In this document: positions 1 through 8,145 of the stretch, piece after piece
Layout: every line of letters starts with the position of its first letter
Position numbering within the stretch: position 1 is the stretch's first letter
Origin: Planctomycetota bacterium
GTDB taxonomy: Bacteria; Planctomycetota; UBA1135; GCA-002686595
Length of the DNA: 64,000 bases
Direction: 5' to 3'
Assembly: GCA_016795205.1 (NCBI GenBank)
Contig: JAEUHZ010000082.1
Span: forward strand, 29,863-93,862
The notes under the pieces: generated by a model
Told to the model about the DNA's origin: nothing
Databases searched by the model: none
Seen by the model: only the letters and a program-made list of their open reading frames with translations
Translations under genes and position numbers: made by a program

Positions 1-2218
1 GGCTGGCGGCCAGGACCGGCTGCGCGCCGCCCGCGCCGAGCGCCGACTGCACGGCCGCCAGGGCGTTGATCAGGCCCTGGCCGTGGAAGACGTCCCGGCC
101 GGGAGCGCCCAGGTCGGTGGCCGTTTCGGCCAGCTTCTGCTCGATCTGGGCCGGCAGCAGCACGGGATTCACGACCAGCATGAGCGCCGCCAGCCCGGCC
201 GCGTGCGGACAGGCCATCGAGGTGCCCTGGTAGAAGACGTAGATCGGGTTGCCGCTCGACTCGGCGACCAGCGTCGACAGCACCCCGTCGACGTAGCCGT
301 CCACGTTCGTGTCGACCGATGTGTCGCCGCCTGGCGCGCACAGGTCCACTGACGCGTGGTAGTTCGAGTAGGGCGCGCGCGCCGAGTTCTGATCCACGGC
401 GGCGACCGAGACCACGTTGGCGTAGGCCGCCGGGTACGACGGCGCGCTGGAGTTCGCGTTCCCCGCCGCGGCGAAGATCACCAGGCCCCGGTTGCGCGCG
501 GCCGTCACCGCCGCCTGCACGGTCTGGTTGGAGCCCGGCCCACCCAAGCTGAGGTTCAACACCTGGATCGAGCCGTTGGGCAGTGTCGGGAGGCCGGGGT
601 TCGTCAGCCCGGCCGCGTAGCGGATCGAGCGCGCGATGTCGGCGTCCGTGCCTCCGCCCTTGCCCAGGACGCGCAGGTGGACGACCCGCACCCGGCTCGC
701 GGCCGGGTTCCCCACCGGGAGGCTGCCGACGCCCGCGACGCCCACGCCATTGTTCGTCACGGCGGCGATCGTCCCCGCCACGTGGGTCCCGTGGAAGCTC
801 GACGGGCCGATGCCCTCGCTGTCGCCCTCGTCGAACGCGATCGGATCGGGACCGTCCCCGTCCTGCGAGATCGACGTGCTCGTGATGAAGTCGTACTCGA
901 TGTCCGTGCGCGTGTTCGCGTCGAGGTCGGGGTGCGGCCGGCGGCCGGTGTCGATGACCGCCACGGTGATCGTGGGCCCAGGCCCTGTGATGGCGGTCTG
1001 CGCCACGGTCCAGGCCTGCGGCAGGCGGATCAGCGGGTAGTGCCACTGGAGCGAGAAGAACGCGTCGTTCGGCGTGGTCTCGGGCGGCCCGCCGAGCGGG
1101 CGGCGGATGCGGTTCAGCTCGGCATAGGCGACGCGCGGGCTCGCGGCGAGCGAGCGCACGAGCGCGACCGTCGTCCGCGCGCGCGTCGCCTCGTCGCCGA
1201 TCGCGCCGAGGTCGGCTCTCACCTGGAGCACCTCCTCGCCGACCTGGTCGACGCGCGCGAGACTGCGGCGCGCGAGGTCGTCGGCGAGGTCCTGGCCCGC
1301 GAGCGGCTTCACGAGCACGTCGCCGATCTTCACGTTCGACGGCACGCGTCCGTACAGCGCGTCGCCGGTCGCGAGGCCGAAGGCGACGCGCTCGCTCGCG
1401 GCCGCGAGCAGCCGATCGGACGCGAAACGCACGGGGGCGGTCGCGGACCGCGGCGTGAAGTCCACGGCGATCGTCCCGCCCGACGATTCGATCGCGATCC
1501 GCTGCAGCGGCTCGAGCGACACGACGTAGTCCATGCCCGAATCGCCCGGTCCGACGGCGGTCTCGCCGTCGCGGCCGAGCGCGAGCACGCGCAGGGACGA
1601 AACGGACCGCATCCCGATGCGCAGGTCGCCCGCCTCGACCATCGTCATCTCGTAGCGTCCGGCGCCGAAGCGCAGCGTGTCGCCGCCCGCGACCGCGCCG
1701 AGCCAGCCGGGCGTCTCGATCGTCCAGGGCGCGGCGGTCGCGCGCACGGTGAGCTCGTACGCGCCCGCGCCCTGCGCGCCGCGCACGACGAGGTCGAAGG
1801 CCCCGCCGGCCGTGAACGCGACCTTGCCGGCCGCGTCCGCACGCGCGACGACGCCCATGGCGAGCGGGTCGTAGGCCGCGAGCTCGACGCGCCGGCCTGC
1901 CTCGGGCGCGAAGCGCAGTTCGGCCTCGACGCGCACGCGACCGCGCGCGACGAACGCGTAGCCGTCGAAGCCCTCGCCCACGCCGATACCGCCGCGGATC
2001 GAGTACGCGCCTCCCGGCGCGAGCTCGCCGATCGCCTGCGGCTCGTCGACGCCGTCGTTGGGCTCGACCTCCTCGATCGGCGCGAGCGGCTGGGCGGGGA
2101 CGAAGAGCAACGTGCCCGAGATGGAGCCGGACTGAGGCGGGCGGCCTCCGCCGTCGCCACTGCTGCACGCGGCCGCGAGGAGGGCGAGGACGAGGTGGAG
2201 GAGGGTGCTGCGGATCAT
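1..2218 (-). CDS. Subtilisin-like S8 serine peptidase, lipoprotein (C-terminus cut by window edge)
   Basis: This is a secreted serine endopeptidase of the subtilase family; 739 residues are visible and the frame is still open at base 1. Residues 1-18 form a lipoprotein signal ending in LLAAAC, so the protein is probably lipid-anchored at Cys18. Residues about 45-160 contain EVEPND, typical of pre-peptidase (PPC-like) beta domains. The catalytic domain begins near 395. Asp423 lies in AVIDTG, His476 in FHGTHVAGT, Ser667 in GTSMACPHAAG, and the oxyanion Asn is in AAAGN near 587, so the triad is complete. Residues 300-370 resemble a propeptide/inhibitor-like segment. The substrate is unknown. The start is an ATG just after a weak upstream region; a TAGGAT hexamer lies at 2250-2255. 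It is probably transcribed apart from lipB, 34 nt upstream, although read-through is possible. Confidence 0.9.
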   Translation of the reverse strand, partial: MIRSTLLHLVLALLAAACSSGDGGGRPPQSGSISGTLLFVPAQPLAPIEEVEPNDGVDEPQAIGELAPGGAYSIRGGIGVGEGFDGYAFVARGRVRVEAELRFAPEAGRRVELAAYDPLAMGVVARADAAGKVAFTAGGAFDLVVRGAQGAGAYELTVRATAAPWTIETPGWLGAVAGGDTLRFGAGRYEMTMVEAGDLRIGMRSVSSLRVLALGRDGETAVGPGDSGMDYVVSLEPLQRIAIESSGGTIAVDFTPRSATAPVRFASDRLLAAASERVAFGLATGDALYGRVPSNVKIGDVLVKPLAGQDLADDLARRSLARVDQVGEEVLQVRADLGAIGDEATRARTTVALVRSLAASPRVAYAELNRIRRPLGGPPETTPNDAFFSLQWHYPLIRLPQAWTVAQTAITGPGPTITVAVIDTGRRPHPDLDANTRTDIEYDFITSTSISQDGDGPDPIAFDEGDSEGIGPSSFHGTHVAGTIAAVTNNGVGVAGVGSLPVGNPAASRVRVVHLRVLGKGGGTDADIARSIRYAAGLTNPGLPTLPNGSIQVLNLSLGGPGSNQTVQAAVTAARNRGLVIFAAAGNANSSAPSYPAAYANVVSVAAVDQNSARAPYSNYHASVDLCAPGGDTSVDTNVDGYVDGVLSTLVAESSGNPIYVFYQGTSMACPHAAGLAALMLVVNPVLLPAQIEQKLAETATDLGAPGRDVFHGQGLINALAAVQSALGAGGAQPVLAAS

Positions 2219-2249
2219 GAGTTTCGGCGCGGAACGCGGGTCCGCCCCG

Positions 2250-2255
2250 ATCCTA
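2250..2255 (-). promoter_or_regulatory. Possible -10 element TAGGAT upstream of the S8 peptidase gene
   Basis: Reading on the minus strand, TAGGAT lies 31 nt before the ATG at 2218. It overlaps the 3' end of lipB. It belongs to a recurrent TAnnnT class found in front of many genes in this window. No clear -35 box is visible. Confidence 0.25.
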
Positions 2256-2891
2256 TCCGTCGCTGGCGTCGAACCCTAGGATCCGCGCGGCGTGCCCCAC
2301 GAGCGCGTCCTCGACCTCCGCGCACGTGAGCGGCCGCGTGACGTGGTCCGCGAGTCGCGTCATCACCCCGGGATCGAGACCGCACGGCTGGAAGGTCCCG
2401 AAACCGGCCAGGTCCGTGGTGACGTTCAGCGCGAACCCGTGCCACGTCACCCAGCGACGCACGGCCACGCCGATCGAGCACACCTTCCGCGTTCCGATCC
2501 AGACGCCCGTGAGCCCCTCTTCACGTCGACCGGCGACGCCGAAATCGGCGAGCGTCGCGATCACGACCTCCTCGAGGTCGCGCAGCCAGCGGTGCAGGTC
2601 GCGCCGCCCCTCCTCGAGCAGCACGATCGGGTAGCCGACGACCTGCCCGGGGCCGTGAAACGTCGCCTCGCCACCGCGCTCGACCGCCACGATGGGCGTC
2701 GTCGCCTCGCCCGCCGCGGCGACGTCCGCCCCGCGGCCGACCGTCACGACCGGGTCGTGCTCGGTCAGGAGGAGCACGTCGCCGATCTCGCCCGCGACGC
2801 GGCGCGCGAGCAGTTCCTGCTGGAGCGCGTGCGCGTCCGCATACCGCGTGCGGCCGAGACGGCGGACCTCGAGGACGCGCCGCGCGTTCAC
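2253..2891 (-). CDS. lipB: Octanoyl-[acyl-carrier-protein]:protein N-octanoyltransferase LipB
   Basis: LipB moves the octanoyl group from octanoyl-ACP to lipoyl-domain lysines, the first step of endogenous lipoate synthesis in the cytoplasm. The 212-residue length is normal for the family. Visible signatures are RGGEATFHGPGQ at 72-83, the catalytic Lys136 in GTRKVCSIG and the acyl-accepting Cys170 in QPCGLDPGVMTRL. The start is GTG at 2891, overlapping the lpd stop as GTGA, so translation is probably coupled to lpd. The product would act on the two lipoyl domains of the E2 protein encoded at 9251-10942, ahead of LipA (13156-14133). Confidence 0.96.
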   Translation of the reverse strand: MNARRVLEVRRLGRTRYADAHALQQELLARRVAGEIGDVLLLTEHDPVVTVGRGADVAAAGEATTPIVAVERGGEATFHGPGQVVGYPIVLLEEGRRDLHRWLRDLEEVVIATLADFGVAGRREEGLTGVWIGTRKVCSIGVAVRRWVTWHGFALNVTTDLAGFGTFQPCGLDPGVMTRLADHVTRPLTCAEVEDALVGHAARILGFDASDG

Positions 2892-4285
2892 TTCCGCTGG
2901 TAGATGTGCACCGCCATCCCGTGCACGGCCTCAGCGGCCTCCATGAAGGCCTCGGGGAGCGTCGGGTGCGCGTGGATCGTGCGCGCGATGTCCTCGCAGG
3001 TCGCGCCCATCTCGATCGCCAGGGTCGCCTCGGCGATCAGCTCCGTGACCTCGGGGCCGACCATGTGCACGCCCAGGATCTCGTCGGTGCGCGCGTCGCC
3101 GATGACCTTCACGAAGCCCTCCGTCTCCATGAGGCTCATGGCGCGGCCGGAAGCGGCGAACGGGAACGTGCCGACCTTGTACTGCAGGCCCTGTTCCTTG
3201 CACTGGGCTTCCGTCAGTCCGACCGACGCCATCTCGGGCGCGGTGAAGATCACGGCCGGCACGCAGCGCGCGTCGAACTCGTCCTTCCCGCCCGCGATGG
3301 CCGCGGCGGCCACGAGCCCCTCCTTGCTGCCCTTGTGGGCCAGCATGGGCTGGCCGGCGATGTCACCGATGGCCCACACGTTCGGGACCTTCGTGCGCAT
3401 CTGCCGGTCGACGGCCAGGAAGCCCTTGGAGTCCGTGGCGAGTCCGATCGACTCCAGTCCCAGGCCGGCGCTGAAAGGCTTGCGGCCCACGGTCGAGAGG
3501 ATCTGATCGCAGACGATCGTGTCCTCGCCGGACTTGGTCTGGATGCGCACGTAGCTCTTGCCGGCCTTGTGCTCGTAACCGCGGGCGAAGGTCTCCGTGA
3601 GCAGCGCGATGCCCAGCTTCTTCATCGACTTCTCGATGACCTTGACGCAGTCCTTCTCCTGGCCCGGCAGGGCGCCGGCCGTGGCCTCGAGGACCGTGAC
3701 CTGCGCGCCGAGCTTGCGGTACATCATCCCGAGCTCCAACCCGATGTAGCCCCCGCCGATCACGACCAGGTGCTCGGGGACGCGCGTGGGCCGCAACCCG
3801 CCGGTCGACGACCAGACCCGGTCCTCGTCGAAGGCGAAGCCGGGGATCTCGATCGGGACCGATCCCGTCGCGATCACGATCTCGTCGCAGGCAAGCGTGC
3901 GCTCGCCGTCCTGGGTTTTCACGACGACCGAGCTCCTCCCGGCGATGCGGCCGGTGCCCATGACCACCTCGACCTTGTGGTTCTTGAGGAGCCCGCCGAC
4001 GCCCCCGGTCAGCTTGGCGACGACGCCGGACTTCCATTCGACGAGCTTCGCGACGTCGAGCCGGACGTCCTTGGCGGTGATGCCCATGGCGGCCATCTCG
4101 CCCAGGCGGTGCAGGAGGCTGCCGGCGGCGATCATGGCCTTGGACGGGATGCAGCCCACGTTGAGGCAGGTCCCGCCCAGGAACTCCTTCTCGACGACCG
4201 TCACCTGCTGGCCCAATTGCGCCAGTCGGATGGCGCAGACGTAGCCGGCGGGACCGGCACCCAGGACGACGACCTTCTTCGGCAT
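2888..4285 (-). CDS. lpd: Dihydrolipoyl dehydrogenase (E3)
   Basis: This flavoprotein reoxidises dihydrolipoyl groups on E2 proteins using NAD+. The 465-residue length is typical. The N-terminal FAD motif is GAGPAG (9-14). The redox-active disulfide is Cys40/Cys45 in GGTCLNVGCIPSK. A second Rossmann motif, GGGYIGLELG, binds NAD, and the C-terminal dimer-interface acid/base pair is in HAHPTLPE (about His440 and Glu445). The ATG start is preceded by a TAGAAT hexamer at 4328-4333. lpd is the first gene of a two-gene unit with lipB and lies on the same strand as the E1/E2 operon, from which several unrelated small genes separate it. Confidence 0.97.
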   Translation of the reverse strand: MPKKVVVLGAGPAGYVCAIRLAQLGQQVTVVEKEFLGGTCLNVGCIPSKAMIAAGSLLHRLGEMAAMGITAKDVRLDVAKLVEWKSGVVAKLTGGVGGLLKNHKVEVVMGTGRIAGRSSVVVKTQDGERTLACDEIVIATGSVPIEIPGFAFDEDRVWSSTGGLRPTRVPEHLVVIGGGYIGLELGMMYRKLGAQVTVLEATAGALPGQEKDCVKVIEKSMKKLGIALLTETFARGYEHKAGKSYVRIQTKSGEDTIVCDQILSTVGRKPFSAGLGLESIGLATDSKGFLAVDRQMRTKVPNVWAIGDIAGQPMLAHKGSKEGLVAAAAIAGGKDEFDARCVPAVIFTAPEMASVGLTEAQCKEQGLQYKVGTFPFAASGRAMSLMETEGFVKVIGDARTDEILGVHMVGPEVTELIAEATLAIEMGATCEDIARTIHAHPTLPEAFMEAAEAVHGMAVHIYQRK

Positions 4286-4327
4286 GCTCGGATTCTCGGG
4301 GTGGCGTGGTGCGGCGCGAAGCGCGGG

Positions 4328-4333
4328 ATTCTA
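4328..4333 (-). promoter_or_regulatory. Possible -10 element TAGAAT for lpd-lipB
   Basis: TAGAAT on the minus strand lies 42 nt before the lpd ATG, in a local AT-richer pocket of the intergenic gap 4286-4476. It is the closest match here to a consensus sigma-70 -10 box. No convincing -35 is visible. Confidence 0.35.
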
Positions 4334-4476
4334 GCAATCCCGCGGCACGCCCTGGCCGTACCGCGGCGAACGCCCTACTTCCGGGTTCGCGCAGCCGCTA
4401 GGGTCCGGTCCAAGGCGCGCGGCGTCGCGCGCTGGCCGCATCGACCGTTCCGCGGCGCGCCCGCGCCACCACCGAC

Positions 4477-5700
4477 ATGCCGACCGGTTCGTCCGTCGAC
4501 GTGCGCCGCGCGCACCTGCGTGTGCTCCCCGTCCTCGCCCTGGCGCTCGCGAGGCTCGCCGTGAGCGCCAGCGCACTTCCCACGACCCAGTCCACGGGCG
4601 CGCACGTCGCGGCGGTTCGGGCACCGCTCGCGTGGCAGGTCGTCGGCGCCGGACCGGTCAGCGCGGCCGGCGTCCTGTGCACGCAGATCCGCGTCGCGCC
4701 CGACGGCGAGTTGCGGCTCGCCTATCAGGACCTCACGTCGCCCGCGCACCGGCTCGCGCTGCGGCGTTTCGACGGGGTGACGTGGTCGCCGCTCTCGACC
4801 GCCGGAGCGGGCAGCGTCGGCACCGCCTGGTACAACCGCATGGCCTTCCTGCCCGACGGCGCGCTGATCGTCGCGACGCGCGACTACGGTCTGGCCGGTC
4901 GAATTGGCGTGCGCCGCTGCGACGGGCCGGGCGCACCCTGGACCCCGTTGGGCGCCGCCTCGCCGAGTCCCAGCGACGCGCACTACACGGACGTCGCGAC
5001 ACTCCCCGGCGGCCGCGTCGCCGTCGCGTACCAGGACCGCAGCACCGTGCCCGCCGATCGCGCCACCGTGGCCCTGTGGACTGGTGGTTCCTGGGGCACG
5101 ATCAGTGGCCCGGGGCTCAGTCAGGGCGTGTCGGCCTACACCTCGCTCGACGTGGCGCCGGACGGGACGCTGCTCGCGGCGTTCACCGACTCGCAGGTGG
5201 CCGGCCGGGCCGTCGTGCTGGCCTGGAGCGAGTCGACCGGAGGTTGGGAGCCGCGTGGACAGCCCGGGTTCACGCCAGACATCCCGAACAACCTCGTGCT
5301 GCGCGTGGCGCCGGACGGCACGCCGTACGTCGCCTACTACGTCTGGAACACGCGCATCATCGTGCGCCGCTTCGACGGCGCGGGCTGGCCGGCGGTGGGT
5401 CTCGAGGTCGACGGCGCGGATGTCCCGGCCGTCGAGACCGAGGGCTGGCGGCAGTGGCTCGCGTTCGAGATCGACGCGACCGGCCGGCCCGTGCTCGCCT
5501 ACCAGGCCCGCAACCGCGGAGGACGGGCCGTGGTCAAGCGCTTCGAGTCCGCCATCGGCGCGTGGGAGACCCTGGGCGAGCCGGGATTCACGCCCGGCGC
5601 GGCGGACTACCTCTCTCTGGCGCTCGCCGCTGACGGCACTCCGTACGTGGCCTTCCGCGACGGGCCAACGGGACGCGCGCTGGTCTACGGCTGGCGCTGA
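4477..5700 (+). CDS. Secreted repeat protein, predicted beta-propeller, function unknown
   Basis: The 407-residue protein has an N-terminal hydrophobic segment (about residues 14-33, rich in Leu/Ala) that looks like a signal peptide. The rest is made of repeats of roughly 50-60 residues, each carrying variants of VAPDGTPYVAYxD followed by a short linker and RRFDG or W. This period and the Asp-Gly turns suggest blades of a six- or seven-bladed beta-propeller of the sialidase/YncE type, but I see no catalytic Asp boxes in canonical form. It lacks the cysteine-rich C-terminal module found in other secreted proteins of this window. A possible TAGGGT lies about 80 nt upstream. It is followed 38 nt later by the zinc-ribbon gene on the same strand. 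Confidence 0.75.
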   Translation: MPTGSSVDVRRAHLRVLPVLALALARLAVSASALPTTQSTGAHVAAVRAPLAWQVVGAGPVSAAGVLCTQIRVAPDGELRLAYQDLTSPAHRLALRRFDGVTWSPLSTAGAGSVGTAWYNRMAFLPDGALIVATRDYGLAGRIGVRRCDGPGAPWTPLGAASPSPSDAHYTDVATLPGGRVAVAYQDRSTVPADRATVALWTGGSWGTISGPGLSQGVSAYTSLDVAPDGTLLAAFTDSQVAGRAVVLAWSESTGGWEPRGQPGFTPDIPNNLVLRVAPDGTPYVAYYVWNTRIIVRRFDGAGWPAVGLEVDGADVPAVETEGWRQWLAFEIDATGRPVLAYQARNRGGRAVVKRFESAIGAWETLGEPGFTPGAADYLSLALAADGTPYVAFRDGPTGRALVYGWR

Positions 5701-5721
5701 ACGGGCTCGGGAGGCATCGGG

Positions 5722-5727
5722 TACTCT
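5722..5727 (+). promoter_or_regulatory. Possible -10 element TACTCT
   Basis: TACTCT sits 11 nt before the ATG at 5739. The same hexamer precedes the gene at 6824 at 7 nt. Such short spacing would give an almost leaderless mRNA. Confidence 0.3.
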
Positions 5728-5738
5728 TCCCCGCCCCG

Positions 5739-6371
5739 ATGACGACCCAGGCGCCTCCTCGCACCCACTGCCCGACCTGCGGCGCGAAGCTGCACCGGAC
5801 GGATCTCTCGCTCTGCGCCTACTGCGCCACCCCGCTCTCGATCCACGACGCGCCGGCGCGGGCCGACGACGAGACGATCCAGCGCCTGCGCAGGCTGCGC
5901 GAGCACAAGCTCTTCGCCGCGGCGCTGGAGTTCACGCCGGTGGACCGCGAGGCCGAGGTCGTGCGCGGTCGGCGGCTGACGGTCGGCACCCTGCTGCTCC
6001 TCGTGGCGGTCGCACCGGCGCTGGCCCTGGGCTGGGCCCTGGCCCGCGGCGGGACCTGGATCCCCTGGGCGGTCGCCACAGCCCTCCCCGCGCTTGTGGG
6101 TGTGGGGGTGCTGGCCTCGCGCGCGGGGGTCCGCGCCCGGGCGGAGGCGCGGCCCATGCTGCGCCGGCCAGCCATGGTCGTCGTGCGGCGCAGCGAGACC
6201 GGGCAGGAAGGCGGCACGACCTACTTCTTCACGCTGCGCTTCGACGATGGATCCGAGGGCGAGTTCCTGTGGCCGGGACAGGGCACGGCGTACGAGCCGC
6301 TGTCGAACGGCTACACGGGCGTCGCCTACACCCGCGGACCCAAGCTCGTCGACTTCCGCCGCCTCACGTGA
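5739..6371 (+). CDS. Zinc-ribbon membrane protein with a C-terminal DUF2500-like domain
   Basis: The 210-residue protein starts with a zinc ribbon: CPTCGAKL (about 11-18) and CAYCATPL (about 28-35), i.e. two CxxC knuckles. A charged linker and two closely spaced transmembrane helices (about 83-103 and 107-127) follow. The C-terminal 65 residues (TYFFTLRFDDGSEGEF, then YTGVAYTRGPKLVDF) resemble the small beta domain of DUF2500/DUF3592-type membrane proteins, which have no known activity. The N-terminal half probably faces the cytoplasm. Its stop overlaps the convergent gene at 6364-6744 by 8 bp. Confidence 0.75.
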   Translation: MTTQAPPRTHCPTCGAKLHRTDLSLCAYCATPLSIHDAPARADDETIQRLRRLREHKLFAAALEFTPVDREAEVVRGRRLTVGTLLLLVAVAPALALGWALARGGTWIPWAVATALPALVGVGVLASRAGVRARAEARPMLRRPAMVVVRRSETGQEGGTTYFFTLRFDDGSEGEFLWPGQGTAYEPLSNGYTGVAYTRGPKLVDFRRLT

Positions 6372-6744
6372 GGCTGCGCAGGTCCGGCCAGGCGCGCCGG
6401 GCGGCCAAGACCAAGGCGGCGGCGGCCAGCGGGATCTGCAGGATCTGCAGCGCAGCGAAGCCAGCCCAGACCTCGACGGCGAGCTGAGCCGCGAGGCAGC
6501 CGAGCACGGCCCACAGCGCGAAGCGCTGGCGGAGCCAGGCCAGGAAGACGAGACCCAGGGCGCCGACCAAGCCGGCCGCGACCAGCGTCGCGAGCAGCTT
6601 GGGGTTCAGCGCCGGGTGCGCTGCGAGCAACTCGTGGCGCGTGACGAGCGCGCGCGCCGTGCCGACGGCCATGGCGAGGAACAGGAGGGCCGCCACGAAC
6701 CGCAGCGGAAGCAGACGCGTCGGCCGTGAAGCGGCGACCTCCAT
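6364..6744 (-). CDS. Small integral membrane protein, unknown
   Basis: The 126-residue product has four predicted hydrophobic helices: about 14-33, 49-70, 73-90 and 93-116. Their Ala/Leu-rich faces and the Arg/Lys at loop ends suit an inner-membrane protein. The ATG chosen (MEVAAS) sits directly before the first helix. Longer in-frame extensions run antisense through the cytochrome b562-like gene and have non-coding character. I recognise no family. It converges with the zinc-ribbon gene (8-bp tail overlap) and is divergent from the gene at 6824, sharing a 79-nt intergenic region. Confidence 0.7.
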   Translation of the reverse strand: MEVAASRPTRLLPLRFVAALLFLAMAVGTARALVTRHELLAAHPALNPKLLATLVAAGLVGALGLVFLAWLRQRFALWAVLGCLAAQLAVEVWAGFAALQILQIPLAAAALVLAARRAWPDLRSLT

Positions 6745-6810
6745 GGACCGATGCTCCGCCAGGTCGTCCGTCTGCGCAAGGCATGGCGTGTTCGCTTCCG
6801 GCCCCGCCGC

Positions 6811-6816
6811 TACTCT
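6811..6816 (+). promoter_or_regulatory. Possible -10 element TACTCT
   Basis: TACTCT lies 7 nt before the ATG at 6824, identical to the hexamer at 5722-5727. No canonical -35 is visible in the GC-rich 20 nt upstream. Confidence 0.3.
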
Positions 6817-6823
6817 GGGACGC

Positions 6824-7273
6824 ATGAAGAACCCGCTCCGCACCCTCGTGGCGCCCGCCGCCTTCTGTGCCCTCGCAGTCCCGGTCCTGCTCTCGGCGTC
6901 CGGACCCTGGACGTCGCCGCGCGCAGCCTCCGAGCTCGAGGACGCCATGCAGACGCTGCAGGCCTCGACGAAGAGCCTGGAGCGCGCGCTCGACAAGGCC
7001 GAGACGCCCAAGGCGCTGGGCCTGGTGATCGAGATGCAGGACGCTGTGCGCGTGGCCAAGCTCCAGACGCCCGGCAAGGCGGCCGAGCTCGGGGACGAGG
7101 CCGCGAAGGCCAAGTTCGTGACCGGCTTCCGGCTGGAGCTCATCGAGCTGCAGCGTGGGCTGCTCGACGTCGAGGCCGCGCTGCTCCAGGGCAAGGCCGA
7201 CGAGGCCAAGAAGGCGCTCGACGCGCGCGTGAAGCCGCTCAAGAAGCGCGGCCACGACGCCTACAAGGACTGA
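6824..7273 (+). CDS. Cytochrome b562-family periplasmic four-helix protein
   Basis: The 149-residue product has a signal peptide (first ~35 residues) and a mature part of about 110 residues. The mature part lines up along its length with the E. coli cytochrome b562 (CybC) four-helix bundle. ELEDAMQTL places Met42 where the axial heme ligand Met7 lies, and KKRGHDAYKD places His144 where ligand His102 lies, with the H-x2-Y spacing kept. The Arg that makes a c-type-like link in engineered variants (Arg98) is Lys here. There is no CxxCH, so any heme would be b-type. The role is unknown, possibly periplasmic electron transfer. The stop lies 16 nt from the convergent DUF4388 gene. Confidence 0.78.
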   Translation: MKNPLRTLVAPAAFCALAVPVLLSASGPWTSPRAASELEDAMQTLQASTKSLERALDKAETPKALGLVIEMQDAVRVAKLQTPGKAAELGDEAAKAKFVTGFRLELIELQRGLLDVEAALLQGKADEAKKALDARVKPLKKRGHDAYKD

Positions 7274-7289
7274 GTTCCGCCAGCGGCGC

Positions 7290-7967
7290 TCAGCCGCGGG
7301 CCGGCGCGATGGGGAACGGCAGGTCGACGGCTTCGTCCTGCGAGCGCGCGCTCTCCAGGAGGAGCTGCACGACGTTCAAGCGCACGTCGTCGGTGGCCGC
7401 CAGGCGTTTCCCGGCCTCGAACTGGTACGTCGAGTCCGGTGCCGCGAACATGCGGTTGAAGACTTGCTGCACCTGACTCGTGAGCGAGGCGTGCAGTTGC
7501 GTCGAGGCGACGCGGTTCGTCGCCAGCAACCAGGCCCCGAGCGGCTGGCCGGCCGCGCGAGCCGCTTCGATGACCTCGGCCAGGGCATCCGGGTGGAGCG
7601 CACCCGAGCGCACCAGCAATTCCCCCAGGCGCGTGCCGCGCGGCGGCCGATCGCTCTGCGCGAACACGATGCGCCCGTGATCGAGTTGGAGCAGGAAGCG
7701 CTCGCGCGCGGTAGTCACCCACAAGAGGCCCGACTTCTCCAGGCTCGAGAGCAGGCCCAGCATCTCTGCGACGAGCACCGCCCGGCTGTCGCCGAACAGG
7801 TTCGAGTCGCGTGGATCGCCCGGCCGGGCGGAGAAGGCCGACTTCGGCGCCTCCGAGGGCAGAGCCGGCGCTGGGGCGTCGGTCAGCACATCGAGCGCGA
7901 CCTCCAGATCGGCTTGGACGAATTGGGGGGGGGTGGCGAGCACGTCGGGGTTCGGTTCTTGGGGCAT
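7290..7967 (-). CDS. DUF4388-domain (PATAN-like) regulatory protein
   Basis: The 225-residue cytoplasmic protein has a Pro/Ala-rich N-terminus (1-55). A DUF4388-like domain (about 60-130) follows: LGLLSSLEKSGLLWV, a short beta hairpin and LDHGRIVFAQ. The C-terminal segment, GTRLGELLVRSGAL and similar, resembles the short helical repeat that follows DUF4388 in bacterial signalling proteins (also seen in type II secretion ATPase N-termini). Such proteins usually link to chemosensory or gliding-type pathways, but nothing here names a partner. GGAG lies just before the ATG. Codons 13-16 contain a run of nine C on the coding strand, a possible slippage site. Confidence 0.7.
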   Translation of the reverse strand: MPQEPNPDVLATPPQFVQADLEVALDVLTDAPAPALPSEAPKSAFSARPGDPRDSNLFGDSRAVLVAEMLGLLSSLEKSGLLWVTTARERFLLQLDHGRIVFAQSDRPPRGTRLGELLVRSGALHPDALAEVIEAARAAGQPLGAWLLATNRVASTQLHASLTSQVQQVFNRMFAAPDSTYQFEAGKRLAATDDVRLNVVQLLLESARSQDEAVDLPFPIAPARG

Positions 7968-8145
7968 GGGACTCTCCCGGAGGCCCCTTCGGACCGCGGA
8001 CCCACGGACTGGAGGACCACTCCTGGCGTGTGCCTGAACCGGGAAAAGCCCCCGTCTCCCGAACACGGCCACGGTTCCCCGCGGCAGATGCCGCCAGTGG
8101 CCGCCGTCCGGGACCTGGCCGGACAGGCGGCGGCCTCGACGTCCC

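Noticed and set aside
356..2329. Long open frame of 657 codons on the plus strand
   Set aside because: It is antisense to the S8 peptidase gene, whose catalytic triad is intact. Its His/Arg-rich composition is typical of a shadow frame in GC-rich DNA.
2906..4564. 552-codon plus-strand frame
   Set aside because: Antisense to lpd, which has all flavoprotein motifs. No motif in the plus-strand reading.
7925..7934. Run of nine G (coding-strand C) in the DUF4388 gene
   Set aside because: The frame is intact through it, so there is no evidence of a frameshift or phase variation from one sequence.
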